This document shows, piece after piece, positions 43,428 to 51,454 of a DNA stretch of 64,000 nt. Source of the DNA: CAZUMJ01 sp964621605 (GTDB lineage Bacteria; Actinomycetota; Acidimicrobiia; Acidimicrobiales; Iamiaceae); NCBI GenBank assembly GCA_964621605.1, contig CAZUMJ010000001.1, positions 90,953-154,952 of the forward strand, read 5' to 3'. Each line of letters begins with the position of its first letter. Position 1 is the stretch's first letter. A program made the position numbers and the translations under genes. The notes under the pieces were generated by a model, which was not told the origin of the DNA, did not search any database, and worked only from the letters and a program-made list of their open reading frames with translations.

Positions 43428-43456
43428 GAAAAGTAAAGAGATGTACTGAAAAGTAA
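43428..43456. promoter_or_regulatory. Direct repeat GAAAAGTAA x2 upstream of proC
   Basis: GAAAAGTAA at 43428-43436 and again at 43448-43456, exactly 20 bp apart, in a region far more AT-rich than the rest of the window. Two-turn spacing fits a dimer-binding operator. It is 106 bp upstream of the proC start and past the YbjN stop on the same strand. No regulator can be named. Confidence 0.4.
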
Positions 43457-43502
43457 TGATGATGCACACCGATCGGGACGTTGGCGATCCCGTGGTGCAG
43501 CA

Positions 43503-43967
43503 TCAGCCGCGGAACAAGCTTGCGAAGCCGATGCGCATGGCGGGCCGGAAGCAATGCTCGACGGTCATGTAGTGGGTACCGATGACCCAGTCCAGGGCGT
43601 CATCGTCCACCCGCTCCACCGGGAGTTGCCCCTGGAGGAACACCGCGTCCTCCGCGCCGATCGCGAACGCGACGCCGTGCAGCTTCAGGTTGCGGCGCAG
43701 GAGATGCTCGTAGAACGCCGCGTGGTTCTCCATGGGGGCGGGGCAGAGATAGGTCTCATGGTGCAGCGTGCGCTGGCGCACGAGGAGCCACGTCGTGAAG
43801 ACCCCCTTCTCGGGGCCGCGCAGGCGCACGAACCAGCGTGGGACACCGCTCTCGTCGCGCTCGATGGCTTCGATCGTGGGGTTCTCGTCGACTTGCTCGG
43901 CGAGCCAGCGTTCGATGCGCACCCCGAGCGCGTCGAGCTCGTCGGGCGTACCTGCCGGTTCGAACAT
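43503..43967 (-). CDS. YbjN domain protein
   Basis: A 154-residue protein with the YbjN pattern: DELDALGVRIERWLAEQ, WFVRLRGPEKGVFTTWLLV and FYEHLLRRNLKLHGVAFAIG. The fold resembles type III secretion chaperones; the family is called a sensory-transduction regulator, though function is poorly defined. Single gene between proC and a small membrane ORF. Confidence 0.75.
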   Translation of the reverse strand: MFEPAGTPDELDALGVRIERWLAEQVDENPTIEAIERDESGVPRWFVRLRGPEKGVFTTWLLVRQRTLHHETYLCPAPMENHAAFYEHLLRRNLKLHGVAFAIGAEDAVFLQGQLPVERVDDDALDWVIGTHYMTVEHCFRPAMRIGFASLFRG

Positions 43968-43987
43968 GGTCTGACGCTACCGGCGAC

Positions 43988-44004
43988 GCCCGGGCTGCCC
44001 GGGC
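43988..44004. repeat. Perfect inverted repeat GCCCGGG-CTG-CCCGGGC
   Basis: A 7-bp perfect GC stem with a 3-base loop, 21-37 bases upstream of the YbjN start. It could be a hairpin in the YbjN leader or a divergence element; there is no T-run, so it is probably not a terminator for either strand. Confidence 0.5.
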
Positions 44005-44117
44005 CTCGGCGAACGTCGCAATCGACCCGCTCGGTGCCAGGAGGCCATCTGGTCTCGCCGCTGGAGGCGCGGACGGTCGAGTTGGGCCCCTCTGCAGCGG
44101 TCGGGGAGACTGGTCCC

Positions 44118-44207
44118 GTGCGCCCCGGAACCACGATCGTGCTCGGCATCCTGCTCGCGCTCATCCTCGGCGCGTCGATCCTGCAGATGTTCGTGCTCTC
44201 ACGCTGA
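44118..44207 (+). CDS. Small membrane protein (29 aa)
   Basis: A very short ORF starting at GTG 44118, preceded by GGGGAG at eight bases. It encodes one hydrophobic helix (TIVLGILLALILGASILQM) between a short basic N-terminus and an SR end. The size and sequence suit a single-pass membrane microprotein. There is no family evidence and no obvious partner; it ends 60 bases before the convergent ABC permease gene. Real but unproven. Confidence 0.5.
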   Translation: MRPGTTIVLGILLALILGASILQMFVLSR

Positions 44208-44266
44208 GCTGCCGTGCGGCGGCACGCAAGCAGCGGGCTGGGGCACCGCACCAGCCCCACTCGTCG

Positions 44267-45100
44267 TCAGAGCCGCGTCGCGATTGCGTCGCGCGAGAAC
44301 ACGTGTGAGCCGCGCACGTTCAGCCAGATCGCGATCACCCACGCGACGGTGCCGACGGTCAACACCACCCACAGCTGGGCGAGGAGCAGCGTGCTGGTCT
44401 GGCCGACGACGGCGAGCACCAACGGCAAGATGACGGTGCCGCCGAGTTGGTTCGCCTCCTGCGTCGTGCGCGCCCGGGCCGACACGCGCACCATGATCCC
44501 GAGCCCGAGCGCGGCGACCGCTGGTGAGACGTACCCGATGACGACCATCCAGAGGCGGGTCGGGAGGAACATGCGATGCATGACAGGCCATGCACTGGCG
44601 TTGCCGACGACGACGTAGCAGGCAAACCCGACCCACGAGATGATCACCGCCGGAGCGAAGGCGCTGAGGAGCTTCGCGAGGTACAGGTCGCGGTCGGAGA
44701 TCGGCAGGTGCAGCAGCGTTTCGATCGTGCGGCGTTCCTTCTCGCCGGCGAACGCGTCGGCGGCGAGCACCACGGACACCATGAGCGGCACGATCAGGAA
44801 GAGCGGAGCCACGAGGTAGCCGAGCACGGTCACCACGAGCTGCTCGTGCACGGGAAGCCGCAAGATCGGTTCCGCCAGGTTGCCGGGCAGGCGCGCCAGC
44901 ATGTCGTCGACGCGCACCGCGCTCCGGCGGCTGGCAGCGAGGCCGATGGCAAGCGGCAGGCCGATCATCATCACGGCTGGCACCAGCAGCATCGGCAGGA
45001 CGACCGCCTTGGAGCGGCGCACCGCGGTGATGTCCTTGTGGATCACCGCCCGGACCGCGATCCAATCGACGGGGTCGCTCTTGCGTCGTGGGGCGCTCAT
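44267..45100 (-). CDS. ABC-2 type transporter permease
   Basis: A 277-residue permease with about six TM helices and the ABC-2/NatB-like segment DAFAGEKERRTIETLLHLPIS between helices. It is coupled by an ATGA overlap to the ATPase gene upstream, forming an exporter; such pairs are called NatAB-like but substrates vary. No specific substrate evidence. Confidence 0.82.
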   Translation of the reverse strand: MSAPRRKSDPVDWIAVRAVIHKDITAVRRSKAVVLPMLLVPAVMMIGLPLAIGLAASRRSAVRVDDMLARLPGNLAEPILRLPVHEQLVVTVLGYLVAPLFLIVPLMVSVVLAADAFAGEKERRTIETLLHLPISDRDLYLAKLLSAFAPAVIISWVGFACYVVVGNASAWPVMHRMFLPTRLWMVVIGYVSPAVAALGLGIMVRVSARARTTQEANQLGGTVILPLVLAVVGQTSTLLLAQLWVVLTVGTVAWVIAIWLNVRGSHVFSRDAIATRL

Positions 45101-46191
45101 CGCTCACCTGCGGTGACCGTGCCTGCGGCTGACGCCGACGTCGGGCCCGCCGCGGTGTCGGAAGGAGTGCCCGCGGCTGAGGCGCTTTCGGTACGGGGCC
45201 CGGGCCCAGCCCCGGTCCCCGGTGGCGGAGGAGGCGGGAGGGGCGCCTGCCCCGCGCCGATGCGAGCCTCGATCTCGAAGTAGACGTCTTCAAGGGTGGG
45301 AGGTTGCGGGGTGGCGGCGAACACCTCGGCCCCCGCGCCCACGAGGGCAGCGACGACCGCGGGGAGCACGGCACGTTCCTCGACCACCAGGGCGAGGCCG
45401 TCATCGTCGCCGTGCACCGCGTGCACCCCGCGCACGGCGCGCACCGTGTCGATCGTGGTGGTGCTCGGTGCGCCGCCGAGGTCGACGCGGGCGCGCAGCC
45501 CGTCCCACAGCTGCGCGGCGAGGTCGAGGGGGCGTCCGAGGGCGTGGAGGCGGCCGTGGTGCAGCACCGCCATGCGGTCGGCAAGCGCGCCCGCTTCCCC
45601 GAGGAAGTGGGTGCACAGCACGACTGTGCGCCCGTACTCGGCCGCGAGCGACCCGATCATCTCCACCACGTCTCGGATCGCGGCCGGGTCCAGGCCGGAG
45701 GTGGGTTCGTCGAGGAAGAGCACCTGCGGGTCGTGCAGCAGCGCCCGGGCAAGGGCGATGCGCTTGCGCTGACCCGTCGACGCTCCTTGCACGGCGACGT
45801 CGGCCCGATCTGCCATGCCGAACCGGCCGAGCAGTTCGGCGACCTTGGTGCGCGCCTCGTCGAGCGGAAGGCCGCGGATGCGGGCGGTGGCGAGCAGGTT
45901 CTCCGCCGCGGTGAGACGGTCGTCTAGGCCGGCATGCTCCGTGAGGACGCCGGTGAGCCGGCGGAGCTGGGTACCCTCGGTCGCCGGGTCGAGGCCCAGC
46001 ACGCGCGACGACCCCGCATGCGGCGCGAGGACGCCGTTGAGCAACCGGACCGTCGTGGTCTTGCCGGCTCCGTTCGGGCCGAGCAAGGCGAGCACCTCGC
46101 CTCGAGGTACCTCCATGGTCAGACCGTCGAGTGCGGTGCCACCGTCGAAATGCCGCGTGAGTCCTTCTGTCTCGATAGCCAGCTCCGGCAC
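45097..46191 (-). CDS. ABC exporter ATP-binding protein
   Basis: A 364-residue ATPase. Walker A LLGPNGAGKTTTVRLL, a signature of altered type (QGASTGQRKRIALARALLHD), Walker B VLFLDEPTSGLDP and CTHFLGEAG. A C-terminal extension is Pro- and Ala/Gly-rich (LPPPPPPGTGAGPGP). GTG at 46191, preceded by GGAGGG, is the likely start; a GTG at 46212 is possible. Operon with the ABC-2 permease. Confidence 0.82.
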   Translation of the reverse strand: MPELAIETEGLTRHFDGGTALDGLTMEVPRGEVLALLGPNGAGKTTTVRLLNGVLAPHAGSSRVLGLDPATEGTQLRRLTGVLTEHAGLDDRLTAAENLLATARIRGLPLDEARTKVAELLGRFGMADRADVAVQGASTGQRKRIALARALLHDPQVLFLDEPTSGLDPAAIRDVVEMIGSLAAEYGRTVVLCTHFLGEAGALADRMAVLHHGRLHALGRPLDLAAQLWDGLRARVDLGGAPSTTTIDTVRAVRGVHAVHGDDDGLALVVEERAVLPAVVAALVGAGAEVFAATPQPPTLEDVYFEIEARIGAGQAPLPPPPPPGTGAGPGPRTESASAAGTPSDTAAGPTSASAAGTVTAGER

Positions 46192-46318
46192 GGACCCTCC
46201 GTCGTGTGTCACCCACCTGTCGTGGTGCGCCCCAGTCTGCCCATCGGCGCGCGTCGTTCCGACCTGTACCGCTTGCGCCGGCGAGCCGATGGGCACGAGG
46301 GGTGCGCCAGCGGCCAAC

Positions 46319-47824
46319 ATGGTGCCCGTGAACCTGGCCACGATCATCGAGGACCACCCCGCCGACGCCGTTGCCCTGGTGAGTCGTGGGCTCACAACTA
46401 CCTACGGCGAGTTGCGTGAGCAGGTCGGCGCGTTGCGTGGCGGCTTGCAGGCGTTGGGCGTCCAGCCCGGCGATCGGGTCGCGATCGTCTGCGCCAACAA
46501 CTGGTACTTCGTGGCGAGCTGGTTCGCGGTGTTGGGGGTCGGCGCGGTGAGCGTGCCGCTCAACCCGGGGAGCCCCACCGCCGAGCTCACCCGCGAGTTG
46601 GCCGAGGTCGGTGCCGTCGCCGTCATCGTCGGCCCGGCCGGTCGCAAGCCGATCGCCGCGATCGACAGGTCCGCGCTTCCCGAGTTGCGGCACCTCGTGG
46701 TGAGCGGTGCGGACGACACCTCGGGGCCGGGTGTGGTGTCGTTCGAGGAGTTGCTGGTGCACGAGCCTGCTCCGCTCGTGCCCCGCGCGGACGACGACGT
46801 CGCCGTGCTCGTGTTCACCAGCGGGACCGCAGGGTCGCCCCGGGCCGCCATGCTGTCGCACGGCAACATCGCGGCGAACGTCGAGCAGATCCGAGCGAAG
46901 CCGGAACGCCGCCAGAGCAGCGACGACGTGTCGCTCGGCCTGCTTCCGTTCAACCACGCGTTCGGACTTACCGTCGTGTTGGCGGGCTCGCTCACCGCCG
47001 GCGCTTCGCTCGTGCTCATCGAGCGCTTCGATCCGCACAGCCTCTTCGAGACGGTGAGCCGCCACGGCGTGACCGTCATGGCGGGCGCCCCTGCGATGTG
47101 GACCGCCCTGGCGAACCTTCCGACGGCGCCCCCGGGCACGTTCGCAACCGTGCGCCTGGCGACTTCGGGCGCGGATCGCCTCCCGCTGGAGGTGGCGCAA
47201 CACCTCCAGCAGCGCTACGGCCTCGTCGTGTGTGAGGGCTACGGGCTCACCGAGGCAGGCCCGGCGGTCACCTCATCGATCGGCGAGGTGTACCGCGCGG
47301 GCTCGGTCGGCGCGCCGCTCGACGGCATCGACCTTCGTCTCGTCGACGAGGATGGCACCGACACCCTCGTGGGGGACCCCGGCGAGCTGTGGGTGCGTGG
47401 CGACAACGTGTTCCTCGGCTACTGGAACGACCCCGACGCGACGGCGACGGTGCTGCAGGACGGCTGGCTTCGTACCGGCGATGTGGCGACGGTCGATGAC
47501 GATGGGTTCCTCTTCCTCGTCGATCGAGCGAAGGACCTCATCATCGTGTCGGGGTTCAACGTGTACCCGGCCGAGGTCGAGGAGGTGCTCTGCGAGCACG
47601 CGGCGGTCGCCGAGTGCGCGGTCGTGGGCGTCCCGCATCCGTACTCGGGCGAGGCCGTGAAGGCGTACGTCGTGGTGCACGACGGGGCCTCGTGCGAAGA
47701 AGACGAGTTGATCGGGTGGTGCGCCGACCACCTGGCTCGCTACAAGTGCCCCGCGAAGATCATGTTCGTGTCTGAGTTGCCGCATGGGTTGCACGGCAAG
47801 GTGCTGCGGCGAGAGCTCCGCTGA
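46319..47824 (+). CDS. AMP-forming acyl-CoA synthetase
   Basis: A 501-residue ANL-superfamily ligase. Motifs in order: P-loop LVFTSGTAGSPRAAMLSH (with Pro-Arg-Ala where the family has Pro-Lys-Gly), YGLTEAGP, YWNDPDATATVLQDGWLRTG and DVATVDDDGFLFLVDRAKD, VSGFNVYPAEVEEVL and catalytic Lys in HGLHGKVLRRELR. It activates a fatty or aromatic acid to its CoA thioester. The start is ATG at 46319, divergent from the ABC pair. Substrate unknown. Confidence 0.88.
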   Translation: MVPVNLATIIEDHPADAVALVSRGLTTTYGELREQVGALRGGLQALGVQPGDRVAIVCANNWYFVASWFAVLGVGAVSVPLNPGSPTAELTRELAEVGAVAVIVGPAGRKPIAAIDRSALPELRHLVVSGADDTSGPGVVSFEELLVHEPAPLVPRADDDVAVLVFTSGTAGSPRAAMLSHGNIAANVEQIRAKPERRQSSDDVSLGLLPFNHAFGLTVVLAGSLTAGASLVLIERFDPHSLFETVSRHGVTVMAGAPAMWTALANLPTAPPGTFATVRLATSGADRLPLEVAQHLQQRYGLVVCEGYGLTEAGPAVTSSIGEVYRAGSVGAPLDGIDLRLVDEDGTDTLVGDPGELWVRGDNVFLGYWNDPDATATVLQDGWLRTGDVATVDDDGFLFLVDRAKDLIIVSGFNVYPAEVEEVLCEHAAVAECAVVGVPHPYSGEAVKAYVVVHDGASCEEDELIGWCADHLARYKCPAKIMFVSELPHGLHGKVLRRELR

Positions 47825-47856
47825 CTTCCGTCGGGACGGGCACCCCTAACCGGAGT

Positions 47857-47887
47857 TTGTGAACGCGTGCACATGCCTCGGTAGGAT
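47857..47887 (+). promoter_or_regulatory. Rex operator with overlapping promoter
   Basis: TTGTGAACGCGTGCACAT (47857-47874) fits the Rex operator TTGTGAA-N4-TTCACAA with two mismatches, both in the second half site; the inner 16 bases differ from the Streptomyces-type TGTGAACGCGTTCACA by one base. TAGGAT (47882-47887) can serve as -10 with TTGTGA as -35, so Rex bound here would block RNA polymerase. It lies 59 bp upstream of rex, implying autorepression relieved at high NADH. Confidence 0.8.
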
Positions 47888-47932
47888 GGGGCGATGCGGA
47901 GCCGGTGCCCCCGGGCGAGTTGCTAGGAAGTC

Positions 47933-48607
47933 ATGCCCGACCACGCACGCCCCACCCCCGAGGCGACCGTCGCGCGCCTGCCGGTGTATCTGCGGGTCCT
48001 CAACGAGCTCGATGCGACCCACGAGTCGACGGTTTCGTCTGAGCGTCTCGCCGAGCTAGCCGGCGTCAACGCCGCGAAGGTCCGCAAAGACCTTTCCTTC
48101 CTTGGAAGCTACGGCACTCGTGGTGTGGGCTACGACGTGCCCTACCTGCTCTTCCAGGTACGTCGTGAGCTCGGCCTCACCCAAGACCGCCCAGTCGTCA
48201 TCGTGGGCGTGGGCAACCTGGGTCGCGCCCTTGCCGACTATGCCGGGTTCACCCAGCGGGGCTTTCCGGTGGTCGGCCTCGTCGACGCAGACCGCGACAA
48301 GGTGGGCACCACCCACGTCGGGTTGACGATCGCCCACGTTGACTGCCTCGCCAAGACCGTGCACGACGGCAAGGCGAGCATCGGGGTTGTTGCGACGCCT
48401 CCCGGCGCAGCGCAGGACGTCACCGACGCGCTGGTGTCGGCGGGCATCCGCTCGATCCTGAACTTCGCTCCGGTCGTGTTGACCGTGCCCGACGACGTCT
48501 CGCTGCGCAAGGTCGACCTCGCACTCGAGCTCCAGATCCTGAGCTACTACGAACAGCACCGCGAGCCCGCCACCGCGGGAGCGGCTGCCGGAGCGGACGA
48601 GGGCTGA
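47933..48607 (+). CDS. rex: Redox-sensing transcriptional repressor Rex
   Basis: A 224-residue repressor. Residues 12-70 are the winged helix (VSSERLAELAGVNAAKVRKD then LGSYGTRGVGYDV). Residues 88-215 are a Rossmann domain with GVGNLG (92-97). Rex binds DNA when NADH is low and releases it when NADH rises, tuning respiration genes. TAGGAAG is a good RBS. It leads a rex-precorrin-2 dehydrogenase-hemA-hemC unit, as rex leads hemACD in Streptomyces. Confidence 0.95.
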   Translation: MPDHARPTPEATVARLPVYLRVLNELDATHESTVSSERLAELAGVNAAKVRKDLSFLGSYGTRGVGYDVPYLLFQVRRELGLTQDRPVVIVGVGNLGRALADYAGFTQRGFPVVGLVDADRDKVGTTHVGLTIAHVDCLAKTVHDGKASIGVVATPPGAAQDVTDALVSAGIRSILNFAPVVLTVPDDVSLRKVDLALELQILSYYEQHREPATAGAAAGADEG

Positions 48608-48608
48608 G

Positions 48609-49244
48609 ATGATCCCCGTCGGCGGCACCTACCCGGTGAGCCTGGTGGTGGACGGGCGCAAGGTGTTGGTGGTCGGTGGCGGGCGCATCGCGCTGCGAAA
48701 GGCGACGGCGCTCCAGGGAAGCGGCGCCGTGGTGCACGTCGTCGCCCCTTCGGCGTCCGACGAGCTGGCGCGCCTCGCCGAGGGCCGCGTGGCTCGACGG
48801 GAGTTCGAGCCGGCCGATCTCGACGGGTGCTGGTTGGCGGTCGAGGCCACCGGCGACCCGGACGTGGCCCGGGCGGTCGCAGACGCGGCAGATGAGCGAC
48901 GTGTGTGGCTGAACGCAGCAGACCAGCCCGCCGCGTGCAGCGTCGTGCTGCCCGCCGTGCTGCGCCGGGGTGCGGTCACCATCGCCTACTCCACAGACGG
49001 CACCAGCCCCACGTTGGCGGCATGGCTGCGTGACCGAGCTCGTGAGCAGTACGGCGACGAGCTCGGGGTGCTGGCCGACATGCTCGGCGCCGCCCGGGCC
49101 GAGCTGCACGCAGCCGGCCGCTCGACCGAGCAGCTCGATTGGCGCGGGCTGCTCGATTCGGGAATCCTTGAGGAGATCCGTCGAGGGCGGATCGTCGAAG
49201 CGAAGGAGCGCCTGCAGGCGTGGCTGTCGTCGTCATCGGAGTAA
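48609..49244 (+). CDS. Precorrin-2 dehydrogenase (CysG N-terminal domain type)
   Basis: A 211-residue protein of the CysG-N/Met8p family. VLVVGGGRIALRKATALQ binds NAD, and WLNAADQPAACSVVLPAVLRRG plus IAYSTDGTSPTLAAWLRDR are family signatures. It oxidises precorrin-2 to sirohydrochlorin, and may also insert iron or cobalt. The ATG at 48609 overlaps the rex stop region, and its end overlaps hemA by 25 bases. Together with the CobA domain downstream it provides a siroheme branch. Confidence 0.88.
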   Translation: MIPVGGTYPVSLVVDGRKVLVVGGGRIALRKATALQGSGAVVHVVAPSASDELARLAEGRVARREFEPADLDGCWLAVEATGDPDVARAVADAADERRVWLNAADQPAACSVVLPAVLRRGAVTIAYSTDGTSPTLAAWLRDRAREQYGDELGVLADMLGAARAELHAAGRSTEQLDWRGLLDSGILEEIRRGRIVEAKERLQAWLSSSSE

Positions 49245-50488
49245 ATCACCGAACGATGCCGCTCGATCTCTTCGAGCGCCTTGTCGTCGACCCCGCGCGT
49301 CTGCCCAAGTTCCTCTGCGACCTGGCCGGCCGTGCGCACCTCTCCGAGGTCGTGGTGCTCGCCACCTGCAACCGCACCGAGATCTACGCCGTGGCCGAGC
49401 GCTTCCACGGCGCCTACGCCGACGTGCGCAACACCATCGCCGAGCAGGCGTTCATGGCCCCCGAAGACTTCGCCGAGCATCTGTTCGTCCACTACGACGA
49501 GAGCGCGGTGCGACACCTGTTCAAGGTCGCAGCCGGGCTCGACTCCGTCGTGCTGGGCGAGGCCGAGATCCTCGGCCAGGTGAAGGCCGCATGGGAGCTG
49601 GCACGCGTCGAAGGGTGCGCTGGGTCGCTGCTCAACCCGCTGTTCCGCCACGCGCTCGAGGTCGGCAAACGGGCCCGCAACGAGACGACCATCGGCCAGC
49701 ACGTGGCCTCCGCTTCGTCCGCGGCGGTGGCGTTGGCCGCCGATCGCCTCGGCGACCTCGACGGGTCGTCGGCGCTGGTCGTCGGTGCGGGCGAGATGGG
49801 CGAAGGCATCGTCGTGGCTTTGGCCGGTGCAGGGGTCGGCGACGTGCGCGTCGCGAACCGTACCCACGACCGCGCGGAAGCCCTGGCGACTCGCGTCGGC
49901 GGTGTCGCGGTTCCGCTCGCCGATCTGCCCAGCGCGTTGGGCGAGGTCGACCTGCTGCTCACCTCTACCGGGGCGAGCGAGGTCATGGTTGATGAAGCCG
50001 CCCTCGAGCCCGCGGTGGCCGCCCGAGCAGGCCGACCGCTGCTGGTCATCGACATCGCCGTCCCTCGAGACGTGGCGCCGTCGGTGGGCGACCTGCCGGG
50101 TGTGACCCTGCTCGACATGGACGACCTCGCAGCGTTCGCGGAGGTGGGTCGTGCCCGCCGCCGTTCCGAGGTCGAAGCGGTCGAAGCGATCATCGACGAC
50201 GAGGCGCTGCGCTTCGACGCGCTCTGCTCGGCACGCGCGGTTGCACCGTTGGTGGCAGCGCTGCGCGACAACGTCGAGGCGATCCGCGTCGGCGAGATGG
50301 AGCGCTTCGGGGGGCGATTGGCCAGCCTCGACGACGCGCAGCGCGAGACGGTCGAGGCGCTCACACGGGGCATCGTGGCCAAGCTGCTGCACACCCCATC
50401 CGTGAAGCTCAAGGACCTTGCCGGCACGCCGCGCGGCGAGCGCTTGGCAGACGCCCTGCGCGACCTGCACGATCTCGACGACGAGTGA
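49220..50488 (+). CDS. hemA: Glutamyl-tRNA reductase
   Basis: A 422-residue enzyme of the C5 pathway. The catalytic Cys is C50 (VLATCNRTE). GLDSVVLGEAEILGQVK and the NADPH domain with VVGAGEMGEGIVVALAGAGV are complete. The C-terminal helical dimerisation region ends in DLDDE. It makes glutamate-1-semialdehyde from Glu-tRNA, the committed step of heme synthesis. The start is GTG at 49220, inside the preceding gene; hemC follows with a GTGA overlap. Confidence 0.95.
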   Translation: MAVVVIGVNHRTMPLDLFERLVVDPARLPKFLCDLAGRAHLSEVVVLATCNRTEIYAVAERFHGAYADVRNTIAEQAFMAPEDFAEHLFVHYDESAVRHLFKVAAGLDSVVLGEAEILGQVKAAWELARVEGCAGSLLNPLFRHALEVGKRARNETTIGQHVASASSAAVALAADRLGDLDGSSALVVGAGEMGEGIVVALAGAGVGDVRVANRTHDRAEALATRVGGVAVPLADLPSALGEVDLLLTSTGASEVMVDEAALEPAVAARAGRPLLVIDIAVPRDVAPSVGDLPGVTLLDMDDLAAFAEVGRARRRSEVEAVEAIIDDEALRFDALCSARAVAPLVAALRDNVEAIRVGEMERFGGRLASLDDAQRETVEALTRGIVAKLLHTPSVKLKDLAGTPRGERLADALRDLHDLDDE

Positions 50489-51417
50489 CCGTCGCCGAGC
50501 GCCGCCTTCGCATCGCCACCCGCGGCAGCGCGCTGGCGCGCTGGCAAGCCACGTGTGTCGCGGACCAACTGCGACGCGCACACCCCGACCTCGACGTCGA
50601 GTTGGTCGTGCTGACAACGCACGCGGATCAGCGCCTCGACATCCCGATCGCGGAGTTGGGCGGCAAAGGCGTGTTCGTGAAGGAGATCCAGGCCGCCCTG
50701 CTCGACGGCCGTGCCGACGTGGCGGTGCACTCTGCGAAGGATCTGCCGTCGATGACCGTCGACGGGTTGGTTCTGGCGGCTATCCCCGAACGGGGCGAGG
50801 TGCGCGACGCGCTCGTGGGTGCAGCGCTCGCCGACCTTCGCGAGGGGGCATGCGTGGGCACCGGCTCGCAGCGCCGTCGGGTGCAACTCGCGCACCTGCG
50901 ACCCGACCTTCGCTTCAGTGAGCTTCGCGGCAACATGGCGACCCGCCTCGCCCGTGCAGTCGACTTCGACGCGATCGTCGTCGCCGCGGTGGCGTTGCAG
51001 CGTCTCGGGCTCGGCGCGCAGATCACCGAGGTGCTCGACGAACGGACGCTGCTCCCACAGGTCGGACAGGGGGCGCTGGCAGTCGAATGCCGTGCCGGCG
51101 ACGGCACTACCGCGGCGTTGCTGGCCCCCCTCGATCACGCGCCCAGTCGTCGCCGCGTCGAGGCTGAGCGGGGCTTCCTGGCCACGCTCGGCGGCGACTG
51201 CAACCTCCCGGCCGGGGCTTGCGCGGTGATCGAACCGGACGGACGCCTCCGTCTCGACGCCTTGCTGGCGTCGCCGGACGGCTCGGTGGTGCTGCGGCAT
51301 CGAGCCATCCAACCCATCGCCGAGGGAGCCACCACCGCCGAGGAATTCGTGGCACCAGTCGTGCTCGGTGTTTCCGCGGCGCGCCACCTGCTGGCCGAGT
51401 CGGAGGGTCGCTGGTAG
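50485..51417 (+). CDS. hemC: Hydroxymethylbilane synthase
   Basis: A 310-residue porphobilinogen deaminase. RIATRGSALARWQA, VHSAKDLPS, LRGNMATRL and QVGQGALAVE are the core motifs, and the dipyrromethane cofactor Cys is C239 in LGGDCNLPAGA. It links four porphobilinogens into hydroxymethylbilane. The GTG start overlaps hemA by four bases. Confidence 0.95.
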   Translation: MTVAERRLRIATRGSALARWQATCVADQLRRAHPDLDVELVVLTTHADQRLDIPIAELGGKGVFVKEIQAALLDGRADVAVHSAKDLPSMTVDGLVLAAIPERGEVRDALVGAALADLREGACVGTGSQRRRVQLAHLRPDLRFSELRGNMATRLARAVDFDAIVVAAVALQRLGLGAQITEVLDERTLLPQVGQGALAVECRAGDGTTAALLAPLDHAPSRRRVEAERGFLATLGGDCNLPAGACAVIEPDGRLRLDALLASPDGSVVLRHRAIQPIAEGATTAEEFVAPVVLGVSAARHLLAESEGRW

Positions 51418-51454
51418 CGCGACCGGCGGGCGCTCCGCGCTCCGCGCTCCGCGC

